From: DAOTVD01 sp034437075
GTDB lineage: Bacteria; Chloroflexota; Anaerolineae; Aggregatilineales; J027
NCBI GenBank assembly: GCA_034437075.1
Contig: DAOTVD010000403.1
Span: 1-21,721, forward strand
Direction of reading: 5' to 3'
Length of the DNA stretch: 21,721 nt
Numbering within the stretch: position 1 is the first letter of the stretch; every line of letters begins with the position of its first letter. The notes beneath the pieces are model-generated. The model was not told the origin of the DNA. It saw nothing but the letters and a program-made list of their open reading frames with translations, and made no database searches. Made by a program: the position numbers and the translations under genes. Below, in pieces: positions 1 to 8,943 of the stretch.

Positions 1-270
1 CGGCAAATAAAGGACGAACTCGGATGCGGTTTCTTCCGGCGTGTAAAACAGATAGAACTCCCAACCACCTTCGTAGCCCAAGCGCATCTTGCCCAGGTAA
101 GCATTACCATCCTGTACGCCGAATGTGAAGCCATTGAATAGCCACGCATCGCCCCCCTGATACCATCCAACAACATAGGGAACCAGGGTGATGAGGGTTA
201 GCACCACGGCATAACCGCCCACCCAGCGCCATTCAGCCGCCCCCACGCGGCGCTGGGGCTCAGCGTTCAC
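1..270 (-). CDS. Partial GT-C-like multi-pass membrane protein (N-terminus only)
   Basis: The reading frame starts at a GTG (268-270) and runs off the left edge, giving about 90 residues. The GTG lies inside the last codons of the upstream YfhO-like gene, so the two overlap by 11 bases and are probably translationally coupled. After a short polar start there is one hydrophobic segment (GYAVVLTLITLVPYVVGWY), then a loop with DGNAYLGKMRLGYEGGW followed by FTxxxxxS-like residues. This loop has the same layout as residues of the protein encoded at 2265-4013 (DGATYISKILQGVDGAW), so I read the two as members of one family of integral membrane proteins related to GT-C glycosyltransferases. Substrate and function are not visible. 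A GTG start and missing C-terminus limit confidence. Confidence 0.7.
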   Translation of the reverse strand, partial: MNAEPQRRVGAAEWRWVGGYAVVLTLITLVPYVVGWYQGGDAWLFNGFTFGVQDGNAYLGKMRLGYEGGWEFYLFYTPEETASEFVLYLP

Positions 271-2305
271 GATACCACCCCCAAGCAACCCCACCCAGCG
301 CGAAAAGGAGCGTCATCGCGCTCACGAATACGCCCAAGCGCACCCCTGTCGGATCATAACGATAACGTTCTTCCTCGGCAGATAATCCGATGTCATCCGC
401 CGGGGACGGCTGCCAACCGGGGACGGCTACCGCAGCATAGAAACGCGCTTGCTGGGTTTGGCCGATGATTTCCAGGGTGTTGGTGTCGTGCCAATCCAGT
501 TCTAGCCCATCGGGGGCAAGCACATTTTGATAGTAAAAAATGCCGTCTTGCTGTTCAGCTAGCACAAGCCCGGGTATGTTGATCCGGTATCCCGTAACGA
601 CCCAGTCAACGCCCCACATAGCGAGCAAGCGCGCATCCATTGGTGCGTTTTGGTGAATTAGACTGGCATTGTCTTCTGCTAGCACGACGACCGCCGGCAC
701 GGTCGTGCTATAGCCTGCGTACTCCACGCCCGTGGCGCGTTGGGCCAGGCGGATAAAAGGCTCCATCTGAAAAGGGTCTACCCCATCAAAGCGCGCGATA
801 CCCCAATAGGCGGAATCCTGCTGCGGGATACTGTAATCCGGGGTATAAAAGCGTCGGCCTGTGTGGGCCAAATTCGCCAGCGGGGCGGGTGGCTGGGGCG
901 TCAACCATTCGGATGCGGGGCGGTTTTCGATCAAGGTGCGGTTAATCCACAGCACATCACCGACGAGCACCAGAAACATGACGAACAACAGCGCGCGGGG
1001 CGCTGTGCCGCTGAAAATGATCCAGGCGATGGTTATCCCGGTCAAAGGCAAAGCTAAAATCCCCACGAGCGCGGTGCGCGGTATGTCCGCTTGCTGAAGC
1101 AAAATCAGGCTCGAAAACGTACAGGTAAAACCCAGCCCAATGACACCGATAATCGTCAGGCGAGCGCTAGCGAGTTGGGGGGGTGTTTCAATTAAGCTCT
1201 GGAGCCCCCAAGCGGCCAGGTAGGGGATGGCGAATGCCACCAACAACCACGCGCGCCCAGGCACCCGAAACCAGCGTATCGGCGGTAGTGTTTCGGCGAG
1301 GGCTGTCCACAGCACAAAATTTTCCCCCAGCGCATATAAGGCCGCGAAAAAGATGACCCCCCACCACAGCCCATAGGCACGCGGGCGCAATAGCAGACCA
1401 GCCAGCGCCAAGAGCAAAAAGCCAATGCCTGTATAAGTTAAGGTTTCGGCGCCACCACCATGCGTGCCAATCAGCAAACCGATGCCCTGCGCGGGGGATA
1501 GACTGAACAGCGCCGCATCTGCCACGCGAATATCTCCGCGCGATAGCACATCTCGCAATTCGAGCAGCGGCACCCATTGCACAGCGCTAAGCCCCACCAT
1601 AACAAGACCGCCCCCCACGAGCGGCTGCCAGGGTAACTTGCCCCGTTGAAAGGCTAAGCTGAAGGCATATAATCCGGCCACGCCGAAGGTCAGATGGGCT
1701 AATTGCAGCGCACCGATAAACATCAGGGCACCCACGCCGCCCAAGCCGACCACGCGCGCGGGTGTCGGGCGCTCGGTAAGGATGTGGTGCAGAGCATACA
1801 GCATCCAGGGTAACCAGGCCATGCCCATCAAAAGATCGGTGTGGCCGCTGGCACCATGTGCGATCAGGCGGGGGCTGAGTGCGAAGCCTGCCGCCGCAAC
1901 CAAGCCTGGCCAGGGCGCTAAGCCGCTACGGCGCCCCCAAAACCACATCCCCAGCCCGGCGAGCCATAAATGGAAAAAGATGAGCAGATTAACATGTAAC
2001 GCAGGTGGCCATATCAGCAAGCCCCAGGTTAAGGGATACCAGACTTTTGTGCCGGGGTTGGCTGCAAAGGGTTGCCCGCCCATCAAATGTGCATTCCAGA
2101 GTGGGAAAACGCCATCTTCCGTCAAGCTGCGCTGAAAATGTAGGGCGTCAGGGTAGCGGCTGATGGCGGCATCCGAGAACGCGGCCTCCGGCGGAAATGG
2201 CAAAGTATTTTGGCGCATACCGCCTGCTAACAGAAGCCCCCCCACCAGGGCCGCCAGCGCCAAGCTAACGCGCAGCATTAACGTCAAGGGTATAGAGCGT
2301 GACAT
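260..2305 (-). CDS. YfhO-like multi-pass membrane protein (GT-C type)
   Basis: A protein of about 681 residues with many hydrophobic segments, a signal-anchor-like N-terminus (LMLRVSLALAALVGGLLLAGG) and a short basic end (WYRER). Near the N-terminus it has SDAAISRYPDALHFQRSL, followed by FPLWNAHLMGGQPFAANP and YPLTW. This Asp/PLWN/GGxPFxANP/YP arrangement is typical of the YfhO/GT-C membrane family that transfers sugars from polyprenyl-phosphate donors on the outer face of the membrane. A large extracytoplasmic domain follows the last cluster of membrane segments, and one final membrane helix precedes the stop. The frame stays open to 2383, but that start would overlap the upstream gene by 119 bases. 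ATG 2303-2305 (41-base overlap) or ATG 2276-2278 (14-base overlap) is more plausible; neither has a clear Shine-Dalgarno. It lies between two other GT-C-like genes and is likely co-transcribed with them. Confidence 0.75.
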   Translation of the reverse strand: MSRSIPLTLMLRVSLALAALVGGLLLAGGMRQNTLPFPPEAAFSDAAISRYPDALHFQRSLTEDGVFPLWNAHLMGGQPFAANPGTKVWYPLTWGLLIWPPALHVNLLIFFHLWLAGLGMWFWGRRSGLAPWPGLVAAAGFALSPRLIAHGASGHTDLLMGMAWLPWMLYALHHILTERPTPARVVGLGGVGALMFIGALQLAHLTFGVAGLYAFSLAFQRGKLPWQPLVGGGLVMVGLSAVQWVPLLELRDVLSRGDIRVADAALFSLSPAQGIGLLIGTHGGGAETLTYTGIGFLLLALAGLLLRPRAYGLWWGVIFFAALYALGENFVLWTALAETLPPIRWFRVPGRAWLLVAFAIPYLAAWGLQSLIETPPQLASARLTIIGVIGLGFTCTFSSLILLQQADIPRTALVGILALPLTGITIAWIIFSGTAPRALLFVMFLVLVGDVLWINRTLIENRPASEWLTPQPPAPLANLAHTGRRFYTPDYSIPQQDSAYWGIARFDGVDPFQMEPFIRLAQRATGVEYAGYSTTVPAVVVLAEDNASLIHQNAPMDARLLAMWGVDWVVTGYRINIPGLVLAEQQDGIFYYQNVLAPDGLELDWHDTNTLEIIGQTQQARFYAAVAVPGWQPSPADDIGLSAEEERYRYDPTGVRLGVFVSAMTLLFALGGVAWGWYRER

Positions 2306-4013
2306 CACCAAATGTCCGTTCGGCCACTGCGCGGTCTTCCACTTGTTCTTGGCAGACATCAGCGGTGGGTAGGGGTACCTCAAGCTGGCTTAAATCATCT
2401 TCATCTTCAAAATCAAAGGGGAGGTTTTCGCCAAAGACCTCATCAATATTATCTTCTTCGGCATCAAAAAGCCCCAAGGCTTCTTCGCTCGGCCCCCACA
2501 AAACATATTCTATATCGAAAGATAGGGTGCCAGTAAAGATAATGTCGCAGTCCTCGCCCCGGTAGAACGCGCGTAATTGCTCTAGGCGAATATCAGCCGG
2601 GACAGTTTCGAAATCATGCCCGTAAAATGGGCGTAGGGGCGTGCGCGCTGGAACCCAAAGCCCCACGGCTGGGGCACTGACCACAACTTCGTCGCGCGCC
2701 GCGTTGTTTTCTAACCAGTTAAACGCATCAATATAATCGGTTTGTAGGACGATGCCCGTATCCGCCCCGACTTCACGATCTAGCGCGGCGGCAAACAAGG
2801 GCGCGAAGAACGAAATAAAATGCGTGGGTAAGATCAGGGTCGCGATCAGTACAAAGGCAATCCGTTGCCCCAAGTGGCCTACGCGATCAAACCAGTAATC
2901 TTCCATGGAGCGCACCGCGAAATAGACAATCGGAATAATGAGGCCGATATACAACCGCCGTTGCAAAGCAAATTCGGGAAAATAGATCGCAATGCTGTTC
3001 ACTACTAACCAGATCAACATAAGCTGATCGCCGTCCGGCTCGAAGCGCCGCACCGCACGCACCAACCCCGGTATCGCGATCATCAGCAAGATACTATAAC
3101 TGGCCAGGGTTAGACTCACCGGTGGCGCAAGCGTGATGTTTTGTTCATTAAAGCGCCCAAAAACGTCGTTGAACTCAAACACGGCCAGGTAATAAAACGC
3201 GAACGGCAAAGCTGGCAACAGCAGCATAGCCGTCCAACGCACTTGATGCAGGGGTAATTGGCGCGCGCTAATGCCTTGCACAACCGTATAGGTTACCAGC
3301 ACACCGCCCAGAACGACCATCGCTGGGGGCGAAATGATGGAGAGCAGGACACCCAGCAGCAGCAGCAGCGCGCCACCGTTGTCGGCGCGGGGTGCCTCGT
3401 CGTAGCCCGGACGAAAGACCAGCAACAAATGGCTGGTCGCGAGCACCATGCATCCGATGGCCAGGGGAAAATGCGGGTTGGTGTATGCGGCCAGAAACGG
3501 AAAGCCTTCTGCGATCGCAATATCGGGTGGTACATCATCCGACCCGAAGGTTAGAGCGAGCCACCCCAATCCGCCGCCTATGGCCAAGAGCATGAAAAAA
3601 ACACGGCGCGGGCGTTGGCGTTGCCAGATCGTGGCGCCGAGTTGGTAAAACGCAAAAAACATAAAGATGCTGGTGATGACCCGTGCCAAATGAAATATCA
3701 CCACTGTCGATAGGCCCAAGAGGCGCGCCGCATGCCCCAATGCCAGGTAAAACAAATGAAAACCAGCGGGTTCATGGGGTTGGGGCGTATGGCGCAATTC
3801 AAATAACCAGGCGCCATCCACACCTTGCAGAATCTTCGAGATATATGTCGCACCATCTCTAGGATTGGACAAGACGCCCATGAATTGATATACATCATCC
3901 GAGACAAACAACGCCCATGCATATGGTAAGAGGGTTAACGTAACCAAAAAGCCTGTAGTGACGGCCACCCACCACCATTCATGAGACGAAATATTATCAT
4001 TCTCAGATTTCAT
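2265..4013 (-). CDS. GT-C-like multi-pass membrane protein
   Basis: A 582-residue protein with roughly ten hydrophobic segments. It starts with a short polar stretch (HEWWWVAVTTGFLVTLTLLPYAWAL) followed by an acidic loop SDDVYQFMGVL, then DGATYISKILQGVDGAW and HxPQPHEPAGFHLFYLALGH. An early acidic periplasmic loop is characteristic of GT-C glycosyltransferases, where it holds catalytic acid residues; that assignment is by family resemblance only. The last 150 or so residues are soluble and very acidic (several EED and DEDD runs) and include WLENNAARDEVVVSAPAVG. The start is supported by GAGG eight bases upstream of the ATG. The gene overlaps the YfhO-like gene, suggesting one transcript with a shared role in cell-surface glycosylation. 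No specific substrate can be named. Confidence 0.75.
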   Translation of the reverse strand: MKSENDNISSHEWWWVAVTTGFLVTLTLLPYAWALFVSDDVYQFMGVLSNPRDGATYISKILQGVDGAWLFELRHTPQPHEPAGFHLFYLALGHAARLLGLSTVVIFHLARVITSIFMFFAFYQLGATIWQRQRPRRVFFMLLAIGGGLGWLALTFGSDDVPPDIAIAEGFPFLAAYTNPHFPLAIGCMVLATSHLLLVFRPGYDEAPRADNGGALLLLLGVLLSIISPPAMVVLGGVLVTYTVVQGISARQLPLHQVRWTAMLLLPALPFAFYYLAVFEFNDVFGRFNEQNITLAPPVSLTLASYSILLMIAIPGLVRAVRRFEPDGDQLMLIWLVVNSIAIYFPEFALQRRLYIGLIIPIVYFAVRSMEDYWFDRVGHLGQRIAFVLIATLILPTHFISFFAPLFAAALDREVGADTGIVLQTDYIDAFNWLENNAARDEVVVSAPAVGLWVPARTPLRPFYGHDFETVPADIRLEQLRAFYRGEDCDIIFTGTLSFDIEYVLWGPSEEALGLFDAEEDNIDEVFGENLPFDFEDEDDLSQLEVPLPTADVCQEQVEDRAVAERTFGDVTLYTLDVNAAR

Positions 4014-4107
4014 CGGTTGTGCCTCTACGGTCGTGACGTTGGGTTAGCCTAGTCTATACCCTTAAGCGGGTATCTGCCAAGGAAAAAGCGGCTAAGCGTG
4101 GCTTATG

Positions 4108-4116
4108 TGTTATACT
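4108..4116 (+). promoter_or_regulatory. Candidate extended -10 promoter for the zinc-ribbon/NACHT operon
   Basis: The 140-base divergent intergenic region 4014-4153 separates the leftward membrane-protein genes from the rightward operon. It holds TGTTATACT, a TGn extended -10 with TATACT, about 38 bases before the ATG at 4154. I see no convincing -35 at the right distance. A Shine-Dalgarno-like GAGG (4143-4146) lies between it and the start codon. Confidence 0.4.
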
Positions 4117-4153
4117 GGCCACAGCAAGAATCATCAACTGGACGAGGCTTGAT

Positions 4154-4858
4154 ATGAATACGATGCAGGCGTTATATCGACTGCAAACCCTTGAATCATC
4201 GCTTGATGATGCCAAATCGCGACTGACTGAAATTGAAACGGCCCTGGAAAGCAACGCTGAGCTTCAGGCTGCACGCGCAGCTTTAGCCGAAAGCCAGCAT
4301 ATTCAACAGCAAGCCGATGGGCATGTCAATAATCTGGAATTAGAATTACGCGGCTTACGAGACAAAACCCAACAAGACGAACAGACCCTGTATAGTGGCA
4401 ATATCACGAATGCGCGTGAGGTCAGCGAGTTACAAGAAGCGATCGATGCGCGGAAACGCCATATCGAGAAACTCGACGCGGATTTGCAAACCGCACGCCA
4501 AGAACTAACCGAAGCTAACCAGAGTGTCGAAACCGCCCAGGCGGCTGTTGAAGAAACCGAAGCGCGCGTGGCGGAAGAAAACCAAGACATGATGAGCGAG
4601 CAGGATTATTTGCGCAAGCAGATGAGTAAGTGGCTGCGCGAGCGCAAGCAAACGCTCCAAACCATTGATAAAGAATCCTACCGCGTTTACAAAGATGTAA
4701 AAGCCAAAAAAAACCGCATTGCCGTCGCACGCTTGGAAGATGGCGATACGTGTTCGGTATGCAAACAACAACAATATCAGACGACTTTATATAGCGTGCG
4801 GCAGGGTGATGAGATCGTCTTTTGCCAGAATTGCTCGCGCATCTTGGTCATGTTTTAA
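4154..4858 (+). CDS. Coiled-coil C4-type zinc-ribbon protein
   Basis: A 234-residue protein. Residues about 5-180 are almost entirely heptad-like, rich in Glu, Gln, Ala and Lys, and read as a long antiparallel coiled-coil hairpin. The C-terminus carries a zinc ribbon: C200xxC203 (CSVC) and C224xxC227 (CQNC), followed by RILV. This is the architecture of the bacterial zf-RING_7/C4-type zinc-ribbon family, whose members bind nucleic acids or act as adaptors; none of that can be read from this sequence. The start is supported by GAGG eight bases upstream. The next gene begins 28 bases after the stop, so co-transcription with the NACHT-HEAT gene is likely. Confidence 0.88.
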   Translation: MNTMQALYRLQTLESSLDDAKSRLTEIETALESNAELQAARAALAESQHIQQQADGHVNNLELELRGLRDKTQQDEQTLYSGNITNAREVSELQEAIDARKRHIEKLDADLQTARQELTEANQSVETAQAAVEETEARVAEENQDMMSEQDYLRKQMSKWLRERKQTLQTIDKESYRVYKDVKAKKNRIAVARLEDGDTCSVCKQQQYQTTLYSVRQGDEIVFCQNCSRILVMF

Positions 4859-4886
4859 CCTGAAATAATCTGTGCGGAGGAAAGAA

Positions 4887-7577
4887 ATGGGCTTTTTTGA
4901 TCCCCTTTCATTCGTTATCGGTACGGGGGTCGGCGCTGCGGCTGGCGCCGGAGGCATGTACCTCCTGAAAGATCGTTTGCCGGGGTTGCCTGGCGCCCGT
5001 GACGAAGCAGAGCGTTCCGGGCAGGATAGTACGGCATTGCCGCAAGCTGGGGGGCGTTACGCAGCCGAGTTAACCCGTTTTTTGCAAGCGCGGCATCTGC
5101 CCGGCTCGCAAATTCGCCTGACGGACGTGCTGATTGAGCCGCGCCTATTACGCGGGCGTTTGCCAGCCACGACCCTAGAAGAAGACGAAGCCGGCACGCT
5201 GCTAGAGACGGATATTTACCGGGTGATTCCGTTATTACACCAGTTCCCGGCCATTTATGCCGCCTTCAGTATGGAAACGATTAGCCTGCTCGATCTGGAA
5301 ACGGGTGATCGGCATATTGCGCTGCTGGGCCAGCCAGGCACGGGCAAGAGCACCGCCTTAGCCGCCCTGGGGTTAATCGCCTTGCGGGCTATTGATCCCG
5401 AAATTATGTTTCGCTCGGCGTTCGAAGAAGCACGCTTCGAAGAAGATGATGATGAAAACACGCCCGAGCATGTGCGCGAACGGCGCCGCAGGGAACGCGA
5501 GGAAGTCCAACGCCGGGCGATTGAGCAATTACGCTTCGTGCAACATCGTGAAGAAGAAGCCGAACGCATCGAAGCGCTAGACCTGGCTGTTGATTTTCAA
5601 AACCTGCTGCCGATCTACGTTCACTTAAACGATCTTGACCTCAACCCAGCGGCATACGGCGGCAGCATCGACCCCGTCGAGCCCATCATCAAAGCCCAAA
5701 TGCGGTATCTGGGCGATAACAGCGCGCTGCTAAGTGCCCCGTTGTTGTATAACGCGCTGTCCGATGGGGATGCGTTGGTGCTGCTAGACGGCTTTGATGA
5801 GCTTTTGGCTAGCCAGCATGCGCCCTACCTGGAATGGCTGGCCCAATTGCGCCAGCATTATGGGCAGAATTTCCTCATCGTAGCTGGGCCAGCCACGGGG
5901 CATGATCCCTTGCTGCGGCAAGGTCTGGCCCCGGTTTTTATCGACGCGCTCGGCCCCTATCAGATCGAACAATTGGTGGAAAAATGGACAGGTAACTGGG
6001 ATGCGTTTGATGAACCAATGGACGAAGCCAGTTTACAGCGCCTGCGCATTGATAATCGCAATCGGAGTGTCTTAGACCTAACCATGAAGCTGTCATCCTC
6101 TTTGCGCGGGCATTTGCGCGAAAGCGGCATGCGTGGCTATTACGAGCGCTGGGTACGGGCGCAATTTGCTAACGAAGATGACGCCCAACAATTCATGCCG
6201 ATCTTGTACGATCTGGCGGCGCAATGGCTGGATAGCGGCCAAGCGCCCGATGAAGCCACCACGCGCCAGATCATCCGGCATCATTTGGGCCTCGCAACGC
6301 CAGAAGCCTCGCCAGAAGCCGAAGACGCCGATAATACCAAAAAACGCAAAAAAGACTCATCCAGCAGCCAGGCCGAAGATGTGCAGGCTTTGCGTAAACT
6401 CACCGAGACATCTATCCTGGTCCAACGACCGAATGGTGGCTTGGGCTTTGCACATCCAGTCGTGGCGTGGTACCTGGCTGGCGAATCGCTGAGTAAGGCC
6501 AGCCCAGAGCGCTTGGCGCGTTTACCCGAAAACGATAGCTGGCATGGCGCGCTCCGCTTCGCAGCGACCATGATGGACATCGAACCAGCTATCGTCAAGA
6601 ACGTGATTCAGGCCAAGCCTGACCTCATGTTCTCGAATATTTTCGTCGTCAGTCACTGGATGGCCGATGCGCCGGATGATCGACGCTGGAAAGGCGAAGT
6701 CCTCAAGCGCCTGGGCGCTGCGCTGATGCACCCGAATCAGTTCCCCACCGTGCGCGAACATGCCGTGGCAGCATTGGTGACCGCGCGCGACCGTAGCGGC
6801 GGGGTGATCTATATTTTTCGCCAAGCGGTACGCTCTGGTAACCCGGATTTGCGGCGGCTAGGGTGTATCGGCCTGGGCGCGATGGGCACCGAAGACGCCA
6901 TTGATGATCTGCAATCTATGTTGTTTGATGATGTGTTCGAAGTCCAACTGGCGGCGGGGTTGGCTCTGGGGGCTATCGGGACAGAACCAGCCTTGGCCGC
7001 GATGTTGAATGGCTTGCTAGAAGGCGAAGAAACCTTGCGCCGCGCGGTGGCCGAAGCCATGGCGGCGATCCCGGGCGAAGGGCATGCTATTCTATATGAT
7101 GGCATTACCCACGATGACATGCACATTCGGCGGGCGTCGGCCTTCGGGTTGGCCCGCATTCCAGCGACATGGGCACTGGTGGCGCTGTATCGCGCCATGT
7201 TAGAAGACGCCCAGTGGTATGTTAAATCGGCGGCAGAGATGGCCTTTTCACATGCACGCGAACCGCGCAGTAGTGGCCCCACCCAGTTGCCAGAGGCCAT
7301 CGCTTATGAATGGTTGCGCAATTGGGCGGCGTCTCATGGCGAGGCCGTGCCCGAAGGCGAAAGCGGTTTTCAACTGCTAACGAAAGCCTTGCTAGAAGCG
7401 CCGAGTATCATGCGTGTCGAAGCGGCTAAAGCTTTGGGCGCTATGGCCTATATTCCCGCCACCAAAGCCCTGTATGCGAATTTGGCCGACGAGCATGCTG
7501 GCGTCCGCGCGGCGTCTTACGAAGCGCTGGGCCGCATGGCGGAACGCCTAGGCCGTCCGTTGCCCGGTGTGCTGTAG
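4887..7577 (+). CDS. Membrane-anchored NACHT-type NTPase with C-terminal HEAT repeats
   Basis: An 896-residue protein. I chose ATG 4887 because GGAGG (4876-4880) precedes it at good spacing; an in-frame GTG at 4872 lies upstream of that site. Residues 6-29 form a Gly/Ala-rich hydrophobic segment, probably a membrane anchor. Walker A is GQPGTGKST (about residues 148-156). Walker B is LVLLDGFDEL (about 296-306), the hhhhDGhDE form typical of NACHT/STAND NTPases. Between them lies a highly charged insertion (about 184-232, many Arg and Glu). A Lys/Ser-rich linker (about 477-495) follows the NTPase. From about residue 620 to the end there are repeated alpha-helical pairs of the HEAT/PBS-lyase type (for example RRLGCIGLGAMGTEDAIDDL). 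Such proteins act as signal-dependent scaffolds in defence or regulation; the role here is unknown. Confidence 0.85.
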   Translation: MGFFDPLSFVIGTGVGAAAGAGGMYLLKDRLPGLPGARDEAERSGQDSTALPQAGGRYAAELTRFLQARHLPGSQIRLTDVLIEPRLLRGRLPATTLEEDEAGTLLETDIYRVIPLLHQFPAIYAAFSMETISLLDLETGDRHIALLGQPGTGKSTALAALGLIALRAIDPEIMFRSAFEEARFEEDDDENTPEHVRERRRREREEVQRRAIEQLRFVQHREEEAERIEALDLAVDFQNLLPIYVHLNDLDLNPAAYGGSIDPVEPIIKAQMRYLGDNSALLSAPLLYNALSDGDALVLLDGFDELLASQHAPYLEWLAQLRQHYGQNFLIVAGPATGHDPLLRQGLAPVFIDALGPYQIEQLVEKWTGNWDAFDEPMDEASLQRLRIDNRNRSVLDLTMKLSSSLRGHLRESGMRGYYERWVRAQFANEDDAQQFMPILYDLAAQWLDSGQAPDEATTRQIIRHHLGLATPEASPEAEDADNTKKRKKDSSSSQAEDVQALRKLTETSILVQRPNGGLGFAHPVVAWYLAGESLSKASPERLARLPENDSWHGALRFAATMMDIEPAIVKNVIQAKPDLMFSNIFVVSHWMADAPDDRRWKGEVLKRLGAALMHPNQFPTVREHAVAALVTARDRSGGVIYIFRQAVRSGNPDLRRLGCIGLGAMGTEDAIDDLQSMLFDDVFEVQLAAGLALGAIGTEPALAAMLNGLLEGEETLRRAVAEAMAAIPGEGHAILYDGITHDDMHIRRASAFGLARIPATWALVALYRAMLEDAQWYVKSAAEMAFSHAREPRSSGPTQLPEAIAYEWLRNWAASHGEAVPEGESGFQLLTKALLEAPSIMRVEAAKALGAMAYIPATKALYANLADEHAGVRAASYEALGRMAERLGRPLPGVL

Positions 7578-7593
7578 CGGCGGTCATTAGGCA

Positions 7594-8055
7594 ATGGCTG
7601 GCAAGTTTTATGAAGAATTGGCCGTGGGCCAAGTCATCCAGCATCGGGGACGGCGCACCATTACCGAAATGGATAATGTGCTGTTTTGTAGCCTGACCAT
7701 GAACCCCCAACCCTTGCATCTGGATGAAACTTTCGCCGCGCAGACGGATTTTGGCGCGCGGATTGTCAATGGTATTTTTACGCTAGGGTTGGTCGTGGGC
7801 CTCAGCGTCCCCGACTTAACCGAGGGAACCATCGTCGCCAATCTGGGGTATGAGCAAATCCGGCACCCGCACCCGCTGTATCATGGCGATACAGTGCATG
7901 TGCATAGCGAAATTATCGCCAAACGTCCTGCCAATTCGCGCCCCGAATGCGGCGTCGTCAACCTGCGTCACCTGGCTTTTAACCAGCATGATACGCTAGT
8001 GTGCGATGTTCAACGCGCGGTTCTGTTTTTACGCCAGGACGCCCCCGCCCAATGA
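7594..8055 (+). CDS. MaoC-family hydratase (single hotdog domain)
   Basis: A 153-residue protein of one hotdog fold, the usual size of a single-domain MaoC protein. It begins with YEELAVGQVIQHRGRRTITEMDN, the usual MaoC opening, and continues with NPQPLHLDETFA, where the Asn/Pro/His residues match the hydratase signature region. GARIVNGIFTLGL fills the active-site helix and HPHPLYHGDTVHVHSEI the following strand. Family members hydrate enoyl-CoA substrates. The gene starts 16 bases after the NACHT-HEAT gene and its stop overlaps the ATG of the CitE-like lyase (ATGA). That pairing suggests a two-step acyl-CoA route, such as hydration of an enoyl-CoA followed by cleavage of the resulting hydroxyacyl-CoA. 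From memory, MaoC-CitE pairs occur in actinobacterial branched-chain acyl-CoA clusters and in mesaconyl/citramalyl-CoA pathways. The exact substrate cannot be read here. Confidence 0.85.
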   Translation: MAGKFYEELAVGQVIQHRGRRTITEMDNVLFCSLTMNPQPLHLDETFAAQTDFGARIVNGIFTLGLVVGLSVPDLTEGTIVANLGYEQIRHPHPLYHGDTVHVHSEIIAKRPANSRPECGVVNLRHLAFNQHDTLVCDVQRAVLFLRQDAPAQ

Positions 8056-8918
8056 TTCGCCAACGTCGCGCGCTGCTTTTCATGCCGGGTGATGACCTGC
8101 GCAAGATCGAAAAAGGCGCGGGGCTGGATGTTGACGCGATCATCATGGATTTGGAAGACGGTGTAGCCCCAGCCCAGAAACCCCAGGCCCGCGAAACCAT
8201 ATTCCGCGCGTTGGATATGCTGGCGTTTGGCTCAAAAGAGAAACTCATCCGCATTAACCCGATTGGCTCGGGGTTGGCGCATGCGGATTTCGAAGCCACG
8301 ATTGCCGCGCGCCCGGATGGTTACGTAATCCCTAAGGTGGAGTCAGCCAGCCAGTTACGCGCGTTCGCGGGCTGGTTAGAAGTCGCGGAGCGCCAACTCA
8401 ATGATACTGCCCACGCTATCAGCATCCTGGCATTGGTTGAAAGCGCGCAGGGCATTGTGCGCATAGCGGAAATCGCCCAGGCTACCCGGCGCTTATCGGC
8501 GCTGGTGTTTGGGGCAGAGGATTTTGCCAGCAGCATTGGCGCTCAGCGTACGGCGAATGGGGATGAGGTCGCCTATGCGCGGGGGGCGCTCATCACGCAT
8601 GCGAAAGCCTTCGGGCTACAGGCTATTGATACGCCCTATGTGGCGCTCAATGATCCTGAGGGCTTGCAAAATGAAGCCCATCGGGCTGCCGCTTGGGGAT
8701 TTGATGGCAAGCTGGCCATTCATCCGGCGCAGGTGCCCATGATTACCCAGGCGTTTACCCCCGCAGAGGCGCAAATTGAACAGGCGCGCGCTTTATTGGC
8801 TGCCTTTGAAGCACATCAACAATCGGGGGTTGGGGTTTTTCGGTGGCAAGATCAAATGGTGGATATGCCCATGATACGGGCGGCCCAACATATCCTGGCA
8901 CGGGCAGGGTTACTTTAA
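8052..8918 (+). CDS. CitE-like acyl-CoA lyase (HpcH/HpaI aldolase superfamily)
   Basis: A 288-residue protein, the normal length for stand-alone CitE-like lyases. The ATG at 8052 overlaps the MaoC stop. Family landmarks are clear: RALLFMPGDD at the N-terminus, DAIIMDLEDGVAP (metal-site loop and active-site Glu-Asp), KEKLIRINPI with the catalytic-site Arg, DGYVIPKVES, ALVESAQGI with a metal-binding Glu, LVFGAEDFASSIG with the conserved Asp, and DGKLAIHPAQV. These enzymes split malyl-CoA, beta-methylmalyl-CoA, citramalyl-CoA or similar esters to an acyl-CoA plus a 2-oxo acid. No citDF genes accompany it, so citrate lyase itself is unlikely. Which CoA ester is used cannot be decided from sequence by eye. 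Confidence 0.88.
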   Translation: MIRQRRALLFMPGDDLRKIEKGAGLDVDAIIMDLEDGVAPAQKPQARETIFRALDMLAFGSKEKLIRINPIGSGLAHADFEATIAARPDGYVIPKVESASQLRAFAGWLEVAERQLNDTAHAISILALVESAQGIVRIAEIAQATRRLSALVFGAEDFASSIGAQRTANGDEVAYARGALITHAKAFGLQAIDTPYVALNDPEGLQNEAHRAAAWGFDGKLAIHPAQVPMITQAFTPAEAQIEQARALLAAFEAHQQSGVGVFRWQDQMVDMPMIRAAQHILARAGLL

Positions 8919-8943
8919 CACTGAGCCACCCCGCACGACAGAG

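Noticed and set aside
2306..2383. Longer N-terminus of the YfhO-like protein
   Set aside because: It would overlap the upstream coding sequence by 119 bases and add polar residues ahead of a normal signal anchor.
4872..4886. GTG start of the NACHT-HEAT gene
   Set aside because: The GGAGG site at 4876-4880 lies downstream of this GTG and correctly ahead of ATG 4887.
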